Below are positions 51,435 to 60,284 of a DNA stretch of 64,000 nt, in pieces. This DNA comes from Planctomycetota bacterium (GTDB lineage Bacteria; Planctomycetota; UBA1135; GCA-002686595). The translations under genes were made by a program, and so were the position numbers. The number at the start of each line of letters is the position of its first letter. Positions within the stretch are counted from its first letter, which is position 1. The notes beneath the pieces are model-generated. The model was given only the letters and a program-made list of their open reading frames with translations. It made no database searches and was not told the origin of the DNA. The stretch lies in NCBI GenBank assembly GCA_026692705.1, contig JAPLOE010000097.1, forward strand, positions 1 to 64,000, written 5' to 3'.

Positions 51435-52235
51435 ATGAAGAAACAACGCAGTGGCAAGGCCGACAAGCTCGGCAAGGACGAGTACTACGAGCAGCTTGGC
51501 AAGCTGCAGCTTCAACTCAACGACGTCGCGCGCTGGTTGCAGCACACCGGGAAGCGCTTGCTGGTGGTGATCGAAGGGCGAGACACGGCGGGCAAGGGCG
51601 GCGTCATCACGGCGATCTCGGAGACGCTCAACCCGCGCCAATGCCGGACCGTGGCCTTGGCCAAGCCGTCCGAGCGTGAAGCCACGCAGTGGTATTTCCA
51701 GCGTTATGTGGCGCACTTGCCCGCCGCCGGAGAAATCGTGCTGTTCGACCGCAGCTGGTACAACCGCGCCGGCGTTGAACGGGTGATGGGCTTTTGCACG
51801 AAAGTGCAGTGCCGCGAATTTCTGGCGCAGGCGCCGGTGTTCGAGAAAATGCTGGTCGACGACGGCATTTTGCTCTTCAAGTACTGGTTGACCGTTGACC
51901 AGGCCCGGCAGGAAGAGCGCTTCGCCGAGCGTCGGGCCGACCCGCTCAAGCGCTGGAAGCTGAGCCCGATCGACGTGACCGCGCGCGAGAAGTACGCCGA
52001 ATACGGCCTTGCGCGTGACGCCATGCTCAAGGCGACTCACAAGCCGGACGCGCCGTGGACGCTGGTCGATTTCAATGACCAAAGGCGCGGTCGGCTGACC
52101 TTGATCCGCCATCTGCTCGACCAGATCCCGGAACGCAAGGTGCCGGAGTCCGTGATCGAATTCGCGCCGCTCCGGAGTGCGCCGTTGCTCGAGCACTACG
52201 GCACGTCGCTGAAGCCGATCAAGGCGCGCTGGTGA
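51435..52235 (+). CDS. ppk2: Polyphosphate kinase 2
   Basis: A 266-residue soluble kinase of the PPK2 family, which transfers phosphate between polyphosphate and nucleotides. Walker A is VVIEGRDTAGKGGVITAI and Walker B lies in IVLFDRSWYNRAGVERVMGF, with the lid KYWLTVDQARQEERFAERRADPLKRWK. Start ATG 51435 after AAGG. Its codon use is less GC-biased than its neighbours (many TTG and GTT codons), which is compatible with horizontal gain from a different lineage. It is a single-domain form. Confidence 0.95.
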   Translation: MKKQRSGKADKLGKDEYYEQLGKLQLQLNDVARWLQHTGKRLLVVIEGRDTAGKGGVITAISETLNPRQCRTVALAKPSEREATQWYFQRYVAHLPAAGEIVLFDRSWYNRAGVERVMGFCTKVQCREFLAQAPVFEKMLVDDGILLFKYWLTVDQARQEERFAERRADPLKRWKLSPIDVTAREKYAEYGLARDAMLKATHKPDAPWTLVDFNDQRRGRLTLIRHLLDQIPERKVPESVIEFAPLRSAPLLEHYGTSLKPIKARW

Positions 52236-52343
52236 TCGAGACGTCCTCGTCCATCACTGCCCAGGAGTGCGCCGCGCAACAGCCTTGCGCGCCGCCGGCT
52301 GCCCGCGAGACCGGTCGCGCTTGCCCGAGACCGGTACTCGCGC

Positions 52344-53453
52344 TCAGGGACAGAAACTCACGCTGATCGCATCGGAGAGCTGACTTCCCGTGCCTCCAGC
52401 TGCCGGATCGCGAAACCAGCACTGGAAATTGCGGGCGTCACCCGCTGTGACCGTTCCGGCGATCGGGGCCGCGTTGAAATCGAGTGTGCGCGACCCGTTG
52501 CCCAGCGCATCGGCGTTCGACGGCGGCCCCAAGCGCGTGAGCGAACCCGCCACGCAGCGGAATCCATCGCCGAACGGGACTTGCACGGCGCTCGCGCCGA
52601 TCAGGAACACATGCGTCGCGCCAGCGGGCAGGGATGCGACCTGCAGGCTGAGCGAATTCGCCGCGAGGCTCGTCGAGCCGGACGCCGCGAGCGTGGCAGC
52701 GCCGCCGGTCGAGTTCGCGATCGCGACGCAGTAGCTCGTCACGGTTCCGCAGGTCGGCGCGATGAACTCGAGCGTGAGCCGCGGCCGAAACTCGGGCGTC
52801 GAGTTCTCGCGCGTGTCGAAGCGCTTGGCCGTCGGCTGCGTGGCCTCGTCCGCGTTGACGACGAACCAACCGAAGTTCGTGGCGGATGCATCGAGCCAGC
52901 TCTGAACGTCGGCGACCAACGTGGCGTTCGAGCTCCAGCGGTAGATGCCGTCGGAGTCGACACCGCTGGAGGCGCTCGCGCTCGCCACGAAATCACCGCC
53001 CGCAGTGGTCCAGGGCGTCGACGGGTGGAAACGCCTTGTCCAAGTCGCGTCGCCAGTCGTGACCGCTCCGCCGCCGCCCTCTCCGCCGGATCCCATCGAT
53101 GTGCCTTCGCCCCAGTCCGCGAGCGCGCGGTGCAAGCGCACGTCGACTGGCCCCGCGATCGTCTGCGACATGTGCAGCCGCAGGTCGGCGCGCGTGATCA
53201 GCGAACCCGCGGGCACCGATCCGGCGATGTCGAAGTACAGCAGCCCGCGCCGGGTGGAGCTCGTGTGCACGCTGACGCCGGCGAACAGATGCTGGCCTGC
53301 GCCATTGCTCAGCAGCGGTGAGGCCGAGTAGATCGTGTTGTCGCGCGCGGCGACGAGCGTGATGGCCTGGGACTGCGCGGCGCCGCTCGTGCCGAGCAGG
53401 GCGCACAGGGCGGCGATGCGCGCCGCAAGGATGAGTGTTCGGTTGCGTTGCAC
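52344..53453 (-). CDS. Exported DNRLRE-like protein with shared C-terminal beta domain
   Basis: The GTG at 53453 is preferred because AAGGAT lies nine bases upstream, giving 369 residues. The signal peptide is ILAARIAALCALLGTSGAAQ. The first ~230 residues follow the DNRLRE pattern (AARDNTIYSASPLLSNGAG, GLLYFDIAGSVPAGSLITRADLRLHM, GWFVVNADEATQPTAKRFDTRE), a jelly-roll often seen on cell-surface proteins. The last ~120 residues are the beta domain common to this organism's exported proteins (NFQCWFRDPAAGG...SDAISVSFCP). Confidence 0.78.
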   Translation of the reverse strand: MQRNRTLILAARIAALCALLGTSGAAQSQAITLVAARDNTIYSASPLLSNGAGQHLFAGVSVHTSSTRRGLLYFDIAGSVPAGSLITRADLRLHMSQTIAGPVDVRLHRALADWGEGTSMGSGGEGGGGAVTTGDATWTRRFHPSTPWTTAGGDFVASASASSGVDSDGIYRWSSNATLVADVQSWLDASATNFGWFVVNADEATQPTAKRFDTRENSTPEFRPRLTLEFIAPTCGTVTSYCVAIANSTGGAATLAASGSTSLAANSLSLQVASLPAGATHVFLIGASAVQVPFGDGFRCVAGSLTRLGPPSNADALGNGSRTLDFNAAPIAGTVTAGDARNFQCWFRDPAAGGTGSQLSDAISVSFCP

Positions 53454-53818
53454 GTGGGGGATCCTTCTCGCTTCCAAGACATCGGGCCGCGCCGTCAATC
53501 ACCGATGAAGGACGCGTGAGCACGTCGCGAGAACTCGCAGGAGGACGCAACTCCCGGCCGCGCGCGCGGCCACCGGGGCGTGGATCCGGAGCAACCGGTG
53601 CTGGTCCGCGGCGAGAGCTCCAGGGCAGTCGCTCGACCACGACCCGAAGTCTGCACCAGCACTTGATGTGCGGGCGCGCCGCACAGCCGCGAGCGCTGCG
53701 CTCACCGCGCGACTCGAAGCGCGAAGTTGCCCGGCTCCCGCTCGACGGGCACAGGGTCGAACCACGCTGCGACAACGGGTCCATGGATGGGTAGAGTGTG
53801 CTCCCACGAGGACTCCCC

Positions 53819-54478
53819 ATGCGATCGTTTGCCATCCTGCTCTTCGGCACCTTGCTCTCTGCCTGCGCGACGAACCCCTCGAAGTCCGGCCCCACGGATC
53901 TCGAGCAGCTGCGCGACTGGCTCAGCGGCTCGTTCAGCAGCGAGGCCCAGTCGGCGGTCGATCCGGAGCACTACTTTCACATCCAATTGCACATGAGCCC
54001 GATTTGGCAGGGGCTCGAGGGAGGGGCTTGGCTGTACGTCGAGCAGGCGACGGCCGCCAAGCCCGACCGCCCGTACCGCCAGCGCGTGTACCGGCTGCGA
54101 TCGACCTCCGACGGGCGCCTTGCAAGCGATGTCTATTTGCTGCCCGGCGACCCGCTCGTCTTCGCGGGCGCGTGGCGCGACCCGAACCTGCTCGCTGGGC
54201 TCACGCCGGCGCAATTGTTGCCGCGGGAAGGCTGCTCGATTTTCCTTTCCCGGCGGGCCGACGGGAGTTTCGCGGGCATGACCGAGGGCCGGGGCTGCGC
54301 GAGCGAATTGGCTGGTGCCTTGTACGCCACCAGCGAGGTCGTGCTCACATCCGATTCGATCTCCAGCTGGGATCGTGGTTTTGACAGCACTGACAAGCAG
54401 GTCTGGGGCGCCGAGCTGGGCCCCTACCTGTTCATCCGGCAAGCGTCACTCGACCTCAAGAGTCCCGAAGGGCGCTGA
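53819..54478 (+). CDS. CpcT/CpeT-like lipoprotein
   Basis: A 219-residue protein with a ribosome-binding site (AGGA) 8 bases before ATG. The lipobox is LLSACA. The body follows the CpcT/CpeT pattern: DLEQLRDWLSGSFSSEAQ, YFHIQLHMSPIWQGLEGGAWLYVEQA, PYRQRVYRLR and FLSRRADGSFAGMTEGRGC. In cyanobacteria this fold attaches bilin chromophores to phycobiliproteins. No phycobilisome gene exists here, so the role must differ. Exported relatives are known in several non-phototrophic bacteria. Confidence 0.8.
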   Translation: MRSFAILLFGTLLSACATNPSKSGPTDLEQLRDWLSGSFSSEAQSAVDPEHYFHIQLHMSPIWQGLEGGAWLYVEQATAAKPDRPYRQRVYRLRSTSDGRLASDVYLLPGDPLVFAGAWRDPNLLAGLTPAQLLPREGCSIFLSRRADGSFAGMTEGRGCASELAGALYATSEVVLTSDSISSWDRGFDSTDKQVWGAELGPYLFIRQASLDLKSPEGR

Positions 54479-54886
54479 ACCCGGCTCGTCCGACCGAGTT
54501 CGCCGCGACTGGGGATTCCACGTCGCCTGGGAAACTGCTCCAGCTCCCCAGTCTGCCGCGCCGTCTCGGCACCCGCGCCCGGTCGTCGAGCGAGCTCCTG
54601 CTTCGGCACCTCGTCCACGAGATGCATCTGTCGAGTCTCTGCCCACTGCGACACTCTGATCACTTCCCGGTCCTCCGGCTCGGGTCTGCGAAACGAACGA
54701 CAGATCCGCTCCGCTACCCGCCGCGAAGGCCTCCTCCAGCGCTGTACGGGAGGACCGCTCTCAGCGCGCCGTCAACATCGTCGCAGCCGGCCGGAACCCA
54801 ACAAGGTTCCAGGACGTGCTCCAGGGCCGTTGGTAGCGCAACACAGGCAGGAAGGGTCGCGGCCTGACTCGACGCCTTCGTGCATC
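54479..54886. other. 408-base gap, no gene recognised
   Basis: Between the CpcT-like stop and the convergent exported protein. Only short shadow-type frames exist, none with a start, signal or known motif. Nothing else is supported. Confidence 0.5.
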
Positions 54887-55912
54887 TCACGGCTGCATCG
54901 TCATCTCGATTGCGTTCGAAAGATTGGTGGCCTTGGCGGCGAGCGGGTCGCGGTACCACGCTTGGACGAACACCTTCTCTCCGGTCGCGAAGGGCTGGCC
55001 GAGGGATCCGGGGTTGGCGGCTTGAAAGGCATTCCAGTCCAGGGTGAACAACCCGTCGCAAGTCAGCGGCGTGCCACCGGAGTTCTGAACACCGGTGCGC
55101 AGCGTGGGCGATTTCACGCACAGCAGGCTCGAGCTGTTCGGCGCCCACGGGCTGGGTGAGAACCCGGTGTTGTTGATCCCGTAGAAGATCACGCCCTGCC
55201 TTTGGCCCTCCAAGAGGTTGACCAGGATGACGCATGGCGTCGCGAGCGTGGCACTGGGCTGCGCGCTGCCCGTGATGTTCGCGGGGCACCCGTTGGTCGA
55301 GCTTCCGGCCCCGCAAAAGGGCTGCGGAACCGAAGGCGCGCAGTCGTAGAGCAGTCGACCGTTCCACACGACCGGCGAGGTCGGCGCGCCCGAAAACGCG
55401 CCAGCGGTCGCCGCGCCGAGGGTCAGGGCCAGATCCGAATTGGCGAAGGCCTGGTTCGTACCCGTGCCGAGCGTGTACGCGTGCGCGGCCCCTTGGATCA
55501 CGATGCATGCCCCGAAGGGCGCCGCGGGAACGTTGACGTCGACGAGGTCGACTCGCGACGGCTGGTTAAGCCCGGCCGCGACACCGGCGCCGGTCGAGAC
55601 TTGGATCCACTGACCGCTCGACTGCTCCGCGCCGACGTAGGTCGAGAGCCTGGCGTACACGACGACGGTGAACGGGGTCCCCGCGAGTGCGCTCGTGTTG
55701 AGCTCGAGTTGGCCTATCGTGATCCCACCGGGCTTGGTGATCAGCATGTCGAAGAACACCGCGCCACCGACTTGCCCCACCGAGTTGGCCTGGAACGGCT
55801 GAACCGTGGCGAGCGAGCTGCCATTGCAGACGGGAATCGACTGTGCGCGGAGCGGCGCCGAGGAGCTTGCCGCGAGGGCCAGGAAGGCGAGAGCGAAAGG
55901 CTTGTGGAGCAT
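54887..55912 (-). CDS. Exported protein with shared C-terminal beta domain
   Basis: The ATG at 55912 (MLHKPFALAFLALAASSSAPLRAQ) starts a signal peptide, giving 341 residues. The body is Gly, Ser, Thr and Val-rich with a beta pattern (TIGQLELNTSALAGTPFTVVVYARLSTYVG, GACIVIQGAAHAYTLG). The C-terminal ~110 residues include GVIFYGINNTG, SLLCVKSPTLRTGVQNSGG and the ending VQAWYRDPLAAKATNLSNAIEMTMQP. This ending matches the WFRDP...SDAISVSFCP end of the protein at 52344. No catalytic motif is visible. It is probably a surface or secreted protein. Confidence 0.75.
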   Translation of the reverse strand: MLHKPFALAFLALAASSSAPLRAQSIPVCNGSSLATVQPFQANSVGQVGGAVFFDMLITKPGGITIGQLELNTSALAGTPFTVVVYARLSTYVGAEQSSGQWIQVSTGAGVAAGLNQPSRVDLVDVNVPAAPFGACIVIQGAAHAYTLGTGTNQAFANSDLALTLGAATAGAFSGAPTSPVVWNGRLLYDCAPSVPQPFCGAGSSTNGCPANITGSAQPSATLATPCVILVNLLEGQRQGVIFYGINNTGFSPSPWAPNSSSLLCVKSPTLRTGVQNSGGTPLTCDGLFTLDWNAFQAANPGSLGQPFATGEKVFVQAWYRDPLAAKATNLSNAIEMTMQP

Positions 55913-56338
55913 GGTGCTGTACCAGGGTGGAGGGTGCGCAGCGACTCCGGGTGCCCCACGGGCAGAACGGGCGGGCTGCGCCTGAAGTCGGTGCCCCGCA
56001 GGCGCAGGGGCGCGAACGGGGGCTCGGTAGTGACGTAGACGCATCCCTACACCACCACGCGCTCTGCTCGCTGTGGCGATCAACTCCGTAGTTTTCTTTC
56101 TCGCCTGACGGCCCGGTCGCAACCTGTAGCGACTTGGTTGCCCATTGAAGACGGCCCCGAGGGCCGCTTGTTCCACGCCCCGTCGAGTCTGCAGCGCCTG
56201 GCGAGCCGCACCCCATGCATCAGCGCGCCCGTCAGGGGGCTCGCATCCCAATGCCCCGGCTGGTTCGCCGCCCCGCCGTAGACCCGGCCGACCACCGCTG
56301 TACAGCGCCACGTGGTGCCCGCGCCCAGCGCTATCTCG
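55913..56338. other. 426-base gap, no gene recognised
   Basis: Between the start of the exported protein and the DUF1501 stop, both on the minus strand. A minus frame over ~56090-56300 (GNQVATGC, ANQPGHWDASPLTGALMHG) has some protein-like composition, but no start or family was found. Promoter elements were not identifiable. Confidence 0.4.
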
Positions 56339-57397
56339 CTAGATGGGCAAGACGAATTCGAGCTCCCCGAACACATCGCGCGCCGGAACTCCGTGCCGCT
56401 CGACGACAGGGGCGAGCGCGCTGCGATAGTCGATCGAGCCAGGTAGATCTCCGGGTCCGAGCAGAGAGTCGTTCGAGAGCCCACGCCAGCGTTGGTGGAC
56501 GCCGCCGCGCACCCCGCCGCCGAGCACGAACATCGTGAAACCGTGGCCATGGTCCGTGCCGAGCGCCGAGTTCACGGCGACGCGTCGGCCGAACTCGGTG
56601 TAGACCACCACGCTCGTCGTCTCGAACAACGCCCCGAGGTCGAGCGCAAAGTTCGCCAGCCCTTGCCCGAGCTCGAGCAGCAGCGGCGCGAGCAGCTGGG
56701 CCTGCGCGACGTGCGAGTCCCAGCCGTGCAAGTCGATGCACACTGCGGCCGGACGCGCGCCGGCCTTGATCAGCCGCGCGGTCTGGGCGAGTTGCTGGGC
56801 GAAGGCCTCGCGACCCCACTGCACGCCATCGGCCGGCCGATACGGCGCCGTCGCGAGCTGGCGCAGCTGTTCGAGAGCCATGCGGGTGTTCGCGGCCGAC
56901 TGTGCGAGCAGCGGATCCGCTTCGTACAGCCCCGAAAGACGCTCCGAAAGCTCGAACACGCGCGGACCGGGATCGAGGTCCGACAGGTCGCGCAGCGCCA
57001 TCGCCGGCGCTCCGCCGCGCAGGCCCTCGGGCAGGCTGTCGCCAAAGGCCATGGCGGGCAGTACACCTCCGCGAGCCGTGGCGTAGCGCGCGATCCACCC
57101 GCCTGCGCCGTCGGAACCGCCGCGTTCGAGCAGCGGCTGTGCAGCGAAGTGCGAGCGGGTGTCATCCGAGCTCGCGGCGTCGACGACCACGGCGAGCTTG
57201 CCTTCGCGCCACAGCGGAGCGAGCGCCGACAATTCCGGGGCGAGCGCAAAGAGGTGGTCGAGTTTCTCGCCGCGGCCCGCCTTGACGCCGTTCAGTGGAC
57301 GCGCGCGATGGTAGTCGGGATCGCCGACCGCGGGCGCGAGCGCGAGACCGTCGGCGCCGCCGCGCAGGAAGATCGTGACGAGCGTCTCATTCAGCAT
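56339..57397 (-). CDS. DUF1501 family protein
   Basis: A 352-residue protein with the family signatures TLVTIFLRGGADGLALAP (RGG-x-D near the N-terminus), DTRSHFAAQPLLERG, VCIDLHGWDSHVAQ (W-D-x-H) and VVVYTEFGRR, ending in GDLPGSIDYRSALAPVVE. DUF1501 has a sulfatase/phosphatase-like fold and occurs almost always next to DUF1800. Its start overlaps the DUF1800 stop by 7 bases. No export signal is seen on this chain, unlike many relatives with Tat signals. The role is unknown, probably periplasmic or secreted-complex related. Confidence 0.92.
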   Translation of the reverse strand: MLNETLVTIFLRGGADGLALAPAVGDPDYHRARPLNGVKAGRGEKLDHLFALAPELSALAPLWREGKLAVVVDAASSDDTRSHFAAQPLLERGGSDGAGGWIARYATARGGVLPAMAFGDSLPEGLRGGAPAMALRDLSDLDPGPRVFELSERLSGLYEADPLLAQSAANTRMALEQLRQLATAPYRPADGVQWGREAFAQQLAQTARLIKAGARPAAVCIDLHGWDSHVAQAQLLAPLLLELGQGLANFALDLGALFETTSVVVYTEFGRRVAVNSALGTDHGHGFTMFVLGGGVRGGVHQRWRGLSNDSLLGPGDLPGSIDYRSALAPVVERHGVPARDVFGELEFVLPI

Positions 57398-58824
57398 CGC
57401 TGGAACCCCGGGCTGGAGAGCATCGCGGCGAGCGCGGCCGCGTCGTCGCCCGCCGCAAACACCTGGAGTTCAGCGTCGCTCGCCGCCCTCCCGAGGCAGG
57501 CTCGAGCGAGACGTTCGCGCCCGCCCGCGCGTGTGCAGAGCGCCGCGGCGTCGATCCGCGCCGAACTCAATCGGCCCTGCGCGAACTCCTCGGCGAAGCG
57601 CCAGCGGCCGAGCAGGCCGGCGCGCCAGTGTGCGGCGTTGTCCGGGTATCCATCGGGTGTCGGCCACGAGTAGGGCGCGTGCCCAAGTCGTTCGAGCCGC
57701 TCGAGCAGCGCGTCATCGGGTTCGCAGCGCGCGTCGCAGGCGCGCAGCGCGGAAGCCACGAAATGCAGAGGCCGCTTGAGCTTGAGACCGCGCGCCTCGC
57801 GAAACTCGCTGCTGTGGAGCAGCGTGCGCAGCGCGGCCGCGATGTCGCCGTCGCTGGCGCGCAGGCTTGCAGCAACGCGCAGCACGAGTTCCGCCGGTGG
57901 ATCGTCGGCGACGAAGCGCACGCACAGCTTGCGCGCGACGTGGTGCGCGGTCGAAGGATGCGCGCAGACGATGTCGAGCACGCGCTCGACCTCTTCCGCG
58001 CCCAGGCCCGCCTCGAGCTCGAAACCCAGCGCGTCCTTCGCTCCAGCGTCATGCCGACTGGCGTCGAAGCTCACCTTGGACTTGCGCGATTCGCCCAGGC
58101 CGCGTGAAGTCCAGCCGCTGAGCGCGCGCGCGAGCGCCTGGACATCGCGCTGCGTGTAGCCGCCGCCCAGGCCCAGGGTGTGGAGCTCGAGCAGCTCGCG
58201 CGCGTAGTTCTCGTTCGGCGTCCCCAGGTCGGCGCGATTCAGTCGTCCGTCGAGATACCAGAGCATCGCCGGGTGCAGCAGCACCGCGCCGAGCAGTTCG
58301 CGCAAGCGTCCGAAGGCGTGTGGGCGAAGTGCGTCACGCTCGAAGCTCGTCGCGAGCCACGCGCACTCGCCCTTTCCGAGGCTCAAGCTGAAGTGGTCGC
58401 GCCACAGCTCGAGCAGCGTTTCGCGCAGTCGGCGTTCGCTGTGGATCGCCCCCAGCAGGACCACCGACTGCAGCTCGCGGCGCACGACTTTCTCGTGGAA
58501 CTCGTAGAGCTCTCCAGTCGGAGCGTTCCAAGTCTCGAAGCGACGCAGCTTCGAGTCGAACTCGCGATCATCGAGCGTTTCGGGCGCGAGCTGGCGCTCG
58601 ATCCACTGGGCGACGCTTGCGCGCGTATCTCGATCGCCCGGCCGGGCGCCGTACGCACAGCGCGCGAGAAGGTGCTCGAACTCGGGATCTTCGCCACTGC
58701 CCGGCCAGGGCTTGTCCGCGGCGCCTTGGCCCGCGATCCAGTGGACCGCGGGAAGTGCGCCCAGGCTCGCGAAGAGCCATGCGCCGGCGAGCGCTGCCAC
58801 GAGCTCTCTGCGTGAAGCCGCCAC
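57391..58824 (-). CDS. DUF1800 family protein
   Basis: A 477-residue protein with a GTG start and signal sequence (LVAALAGAWLFASLGALPAVHW). The DUF1800 hallmarks are DPEFEHLLARCAYGARPGD near residue 45 (HLL-x-R-x-x-x-G), TLLELWRDHFSLSLGKG, MLWYLDGRLNRADLGTPNENYARELLELHTLG and ALARALSGWT. Its partner DUF1501 follows at once. It starts 4 bases after the upstream membrane protein stop, placing it in the sigma-factor operon. Confidence 0.93.
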   Translation of the reverse strand: MAASRRELVAALAGAWLFASLGALPAVHWIAGQGAADKPWPGSGEDPEFEHLLARCAYGARPGDRDTRASVAQWIERQLAPETLDDREFDSKLRRFETWNAPTGELYEFHEKVVRRELQSVVLLGAIHSERRLRETLLELWRDHFSLSLGKGECAWLATSFERDALRPHAFGRLRELLGAVLLHPAMLWYLDGRLNRADLGTPNENYARELLELHTLGLGGGYTQRDVQALARALSGWTSRGLGESRKSKVSFDASRHDAGAKDALGFELEAGLGAEEVERVLDIVCAHPSTAHHVARKLCVRFVADDPPAELVLRVAASLRASDGDIAAALRTLLHSSEFREARGLKLKRPLHFVASALRACDARCEPDDALLERLERLGHAPYSWPTPDGYPDNAAHWRAGLLGRWRFAEEFAQGRLSSARIDAAALCTRAGGRERLARACLGRAASDAELQVFAAGDDAAALAAMLSSPGFQRC

Positions 58825-58828
58825 GGCG

Positions 58829-59353
58829 TCAGCTCGCCTGATCGAGCGGTTGCTCCGCGGCAGCGCGAACGACGCGCGGTGCGCGGCCGGCGAGAATCCA
58901 GGCGCCGAGCCCGCTGACGAGCACCCACGGAAGCAGCACGAACCAGCCCAGGAACGGCATCAGGAATGCGCACCCCAGGACGATCCCGCCGCGCATCACC
59001 CGGCGCCAAGGCTGGGTCTCGTCGAGCGGAGAGGGCATCCCCGCGCCGATGCGATCCACGAGTCCCGCGGAGCCCACCAGGGCCAGGAAACCGACGATCA
59101 GGCCCAGGCCCACGGCGAGCGCCGTCACTGCGGGATTGGGGACTGACTTCCCGACGCCGATGACGACCACGAGGGTCGGAACCGCGGCGGCAAGCCCCAC
59201 GAGCGTGGTCTTCACCGGGGCTTCGACGTACTTCCGCCGCGCCCGCGCCACGAGCGCGGGAAACAGCGCGTGAGCTCCCAGCCAGTGTGCGTTGAGCGTG
59301 ATCAGCGCACCGAGGATCAGCAAGAGCCACTGCAGGATGTCCGCGAGGATCAT
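58829..59353 (-). CDS. Hypothetical membrane protein in sigma-factor operon
   Basis: A 174-residue protein with four hydrophobic stretches (DILQWLLLILGALITLNAHW, TTLVGLAAAVPTLVVVIGVG, AVTALAVGLGLIVGFLALVG, LGCAFLMPFLGWFVLLPWVL). Starts with ATG overlapping the previous stop (ATGA). No family recognised. Its tight coupling to DUF1800 and to the sigma factor suggests a membrane platform for the same system. Confidence 0.8.
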   Translation of the reverse strand: MILADILQWLLLILGALITLNAHWLGAHALFPALVARARRKYVEAPVKTTLVGLAAAVPTLVVVIGVGKSVPNPAVTALAVGLGLIVGFLALVGSAGLVDRIGAGMPSPLDETQPWRRVMRGGIVLGCAFLMPFLGWFVLLPWVLVSGLGAWILAGRAPRVVRAAAEQPLDQAS

Positions 59354-59718
59354 GGAGTGAGTTCCTTCAGGACCGCGCCAGCCTTGGCGAGGTAGTACGA
59401 GGGGGCTTCGAGCACCGGAGGCGCAGGGAGTCTCGGCGGCGGGGGCAGCGCCGGAGCGCGTGCGTGCGAGAGGCTCGGTGCAGCCCTGGCTGTCCTGACA
59501 ACCTGGGGCGCAAGGTACGCCGTCGCCAGCGCCGCAAGCGTCGCCAGCGCGAGCGTGGCGCGCCTCGAAAGCGGCAATCGAGGTTCGCCTTCGAGCTGGC
59601 GTGCGCGACGCGCAAGTTCCGTGAACGAACTTCTCGATCCCGTCGGGCCGGGGCTATTCCGCGCCCTACGCGCGAGTTCCTTCCAGCGAGCTTCGAAGCC
59701 CTGGCCGTGCGAACTCAT
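59350..59718 (-). CDS. Small one-TM protein, possible anti-sigma factor
   Basis: The ATG at 59718 overlaps the sigma-factor stop (ATGA), giving 122 residues. The N-terminal ~50 residues are charged and helical (FEARWKELARRARNSPG, SSFTELARRARQLEGEPR) and could contact a sigma factor. One membrane segment (ATLALATLAALATAYLAPQVV) precedes a Pro-rich outer part (PALPPPPRLPAPPVLEAP). It lacks the usual Zn-binding His-x3-Cys-x2-Cys of ZAS anti-sigma factors. The role is inferred from position. Confidence 0.7.
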   Translation of the reverse strand: MSSHGQGFEARWKELARRARNSPGPTGSRSSFTELARRARQLEGEPRLPLSRRATLALATLAALATAYLAPQVVRTARAAPSLSHARAPALPPPPRLPAPPVLEAPSYYLAKAGAVLKELTP

Positions 59719-60284
59719 GGCGCGGCGCTCCCCGGCCCAGTCGCACGGTCGCGCAAGCGTCGCCGGGCTCGGAAGGCGCGAACCTTGACGAGCGCGCGGC
59801 TCCAGCCCGTGAGGTTGGCGATCTCGGCCGTCGAGCGACCTTCGAGGTCCAGCAGGGTGAGCACCAGGCGATCGTCGGCTGGCAGGCTCGCCAGCAGGGC
59901 TTCCGCCGCTTCTCGCGCAGCGCTCGCGTCCATTTCTTCGCTGCCTCCGCTCGCCAGCCAGGCCAGCGCACGCTCGGCGTCCTCCGAGAGCGCGACGGCT
60001 GGCTCGCGGGCCTCGTGACGCAGCCTGTCGCGGCACACGTTCACGGCGAGGCGCGAGAGCCAATGCTCGAAGGGAACGCCGTCGCGCTCCCCGTAGCGTT
60101 CAGAGCGCGCGAACATGGTCAGGAAGACCTCTTGCACGAGGTCCTCGACGCTTGAGCTCCGCGGCCGGTAGGCGCGTGCGATGCGGCTGATGAGTTCGGC
60201 GTGCCGCTCACACACCTCGCGCCCGGCGTCGTCGTCCCCCGCGCGCCAGCGCGCGAGCAGTTCAGCTTCAGCGGGAGCCGGCAT
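59715..60284 (-). CDS. ECF-type RNA polymerase sigma factor
   Basis: A 189-residue sigma-70 protein without region 1 and region 3, so of the ECF type. Region 2 reads ELISRIARAYRPRSSSVEDLVQEVFLTMFARSERYG and VPFEHWLSRLAVNVCRDRLRHE. Region 4 reads ALLASLPADDRLVLTLLDLEGRSTAEIANLTGWSRALVKVRAFRARRRL. It is first in a chain of five genes that all overlap or nearly touch, ending with DUF1800 and DUF1501, so it probably directs expression of this operon or responds to its products. Confidence 0.92.
   Translation of the reverse strand: MPAPAEAELLARWRAGDDDAGREVCERHAELISRIARAYRPRSSSVEDLVQEVFLTMFARSERYGERDGVPFEHWLSRLAVNVCRDRLRHEAREPAVALSEDAERALAWLASGGSEEMDASAAREAAEALLASLPADDRLVLTLLDLEGRSTAEIANLTGWSRALVKVRAFRARRRLRDRATGPGSAAP

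Noticed and set aside
52256-52343. Short inverted and direct repeats (GAGACCGGT, CGCGAG/CTCGCG) between ppk2 and the convergent gene
   Set aside because: Too short and mixed to call a terminator with confidence.
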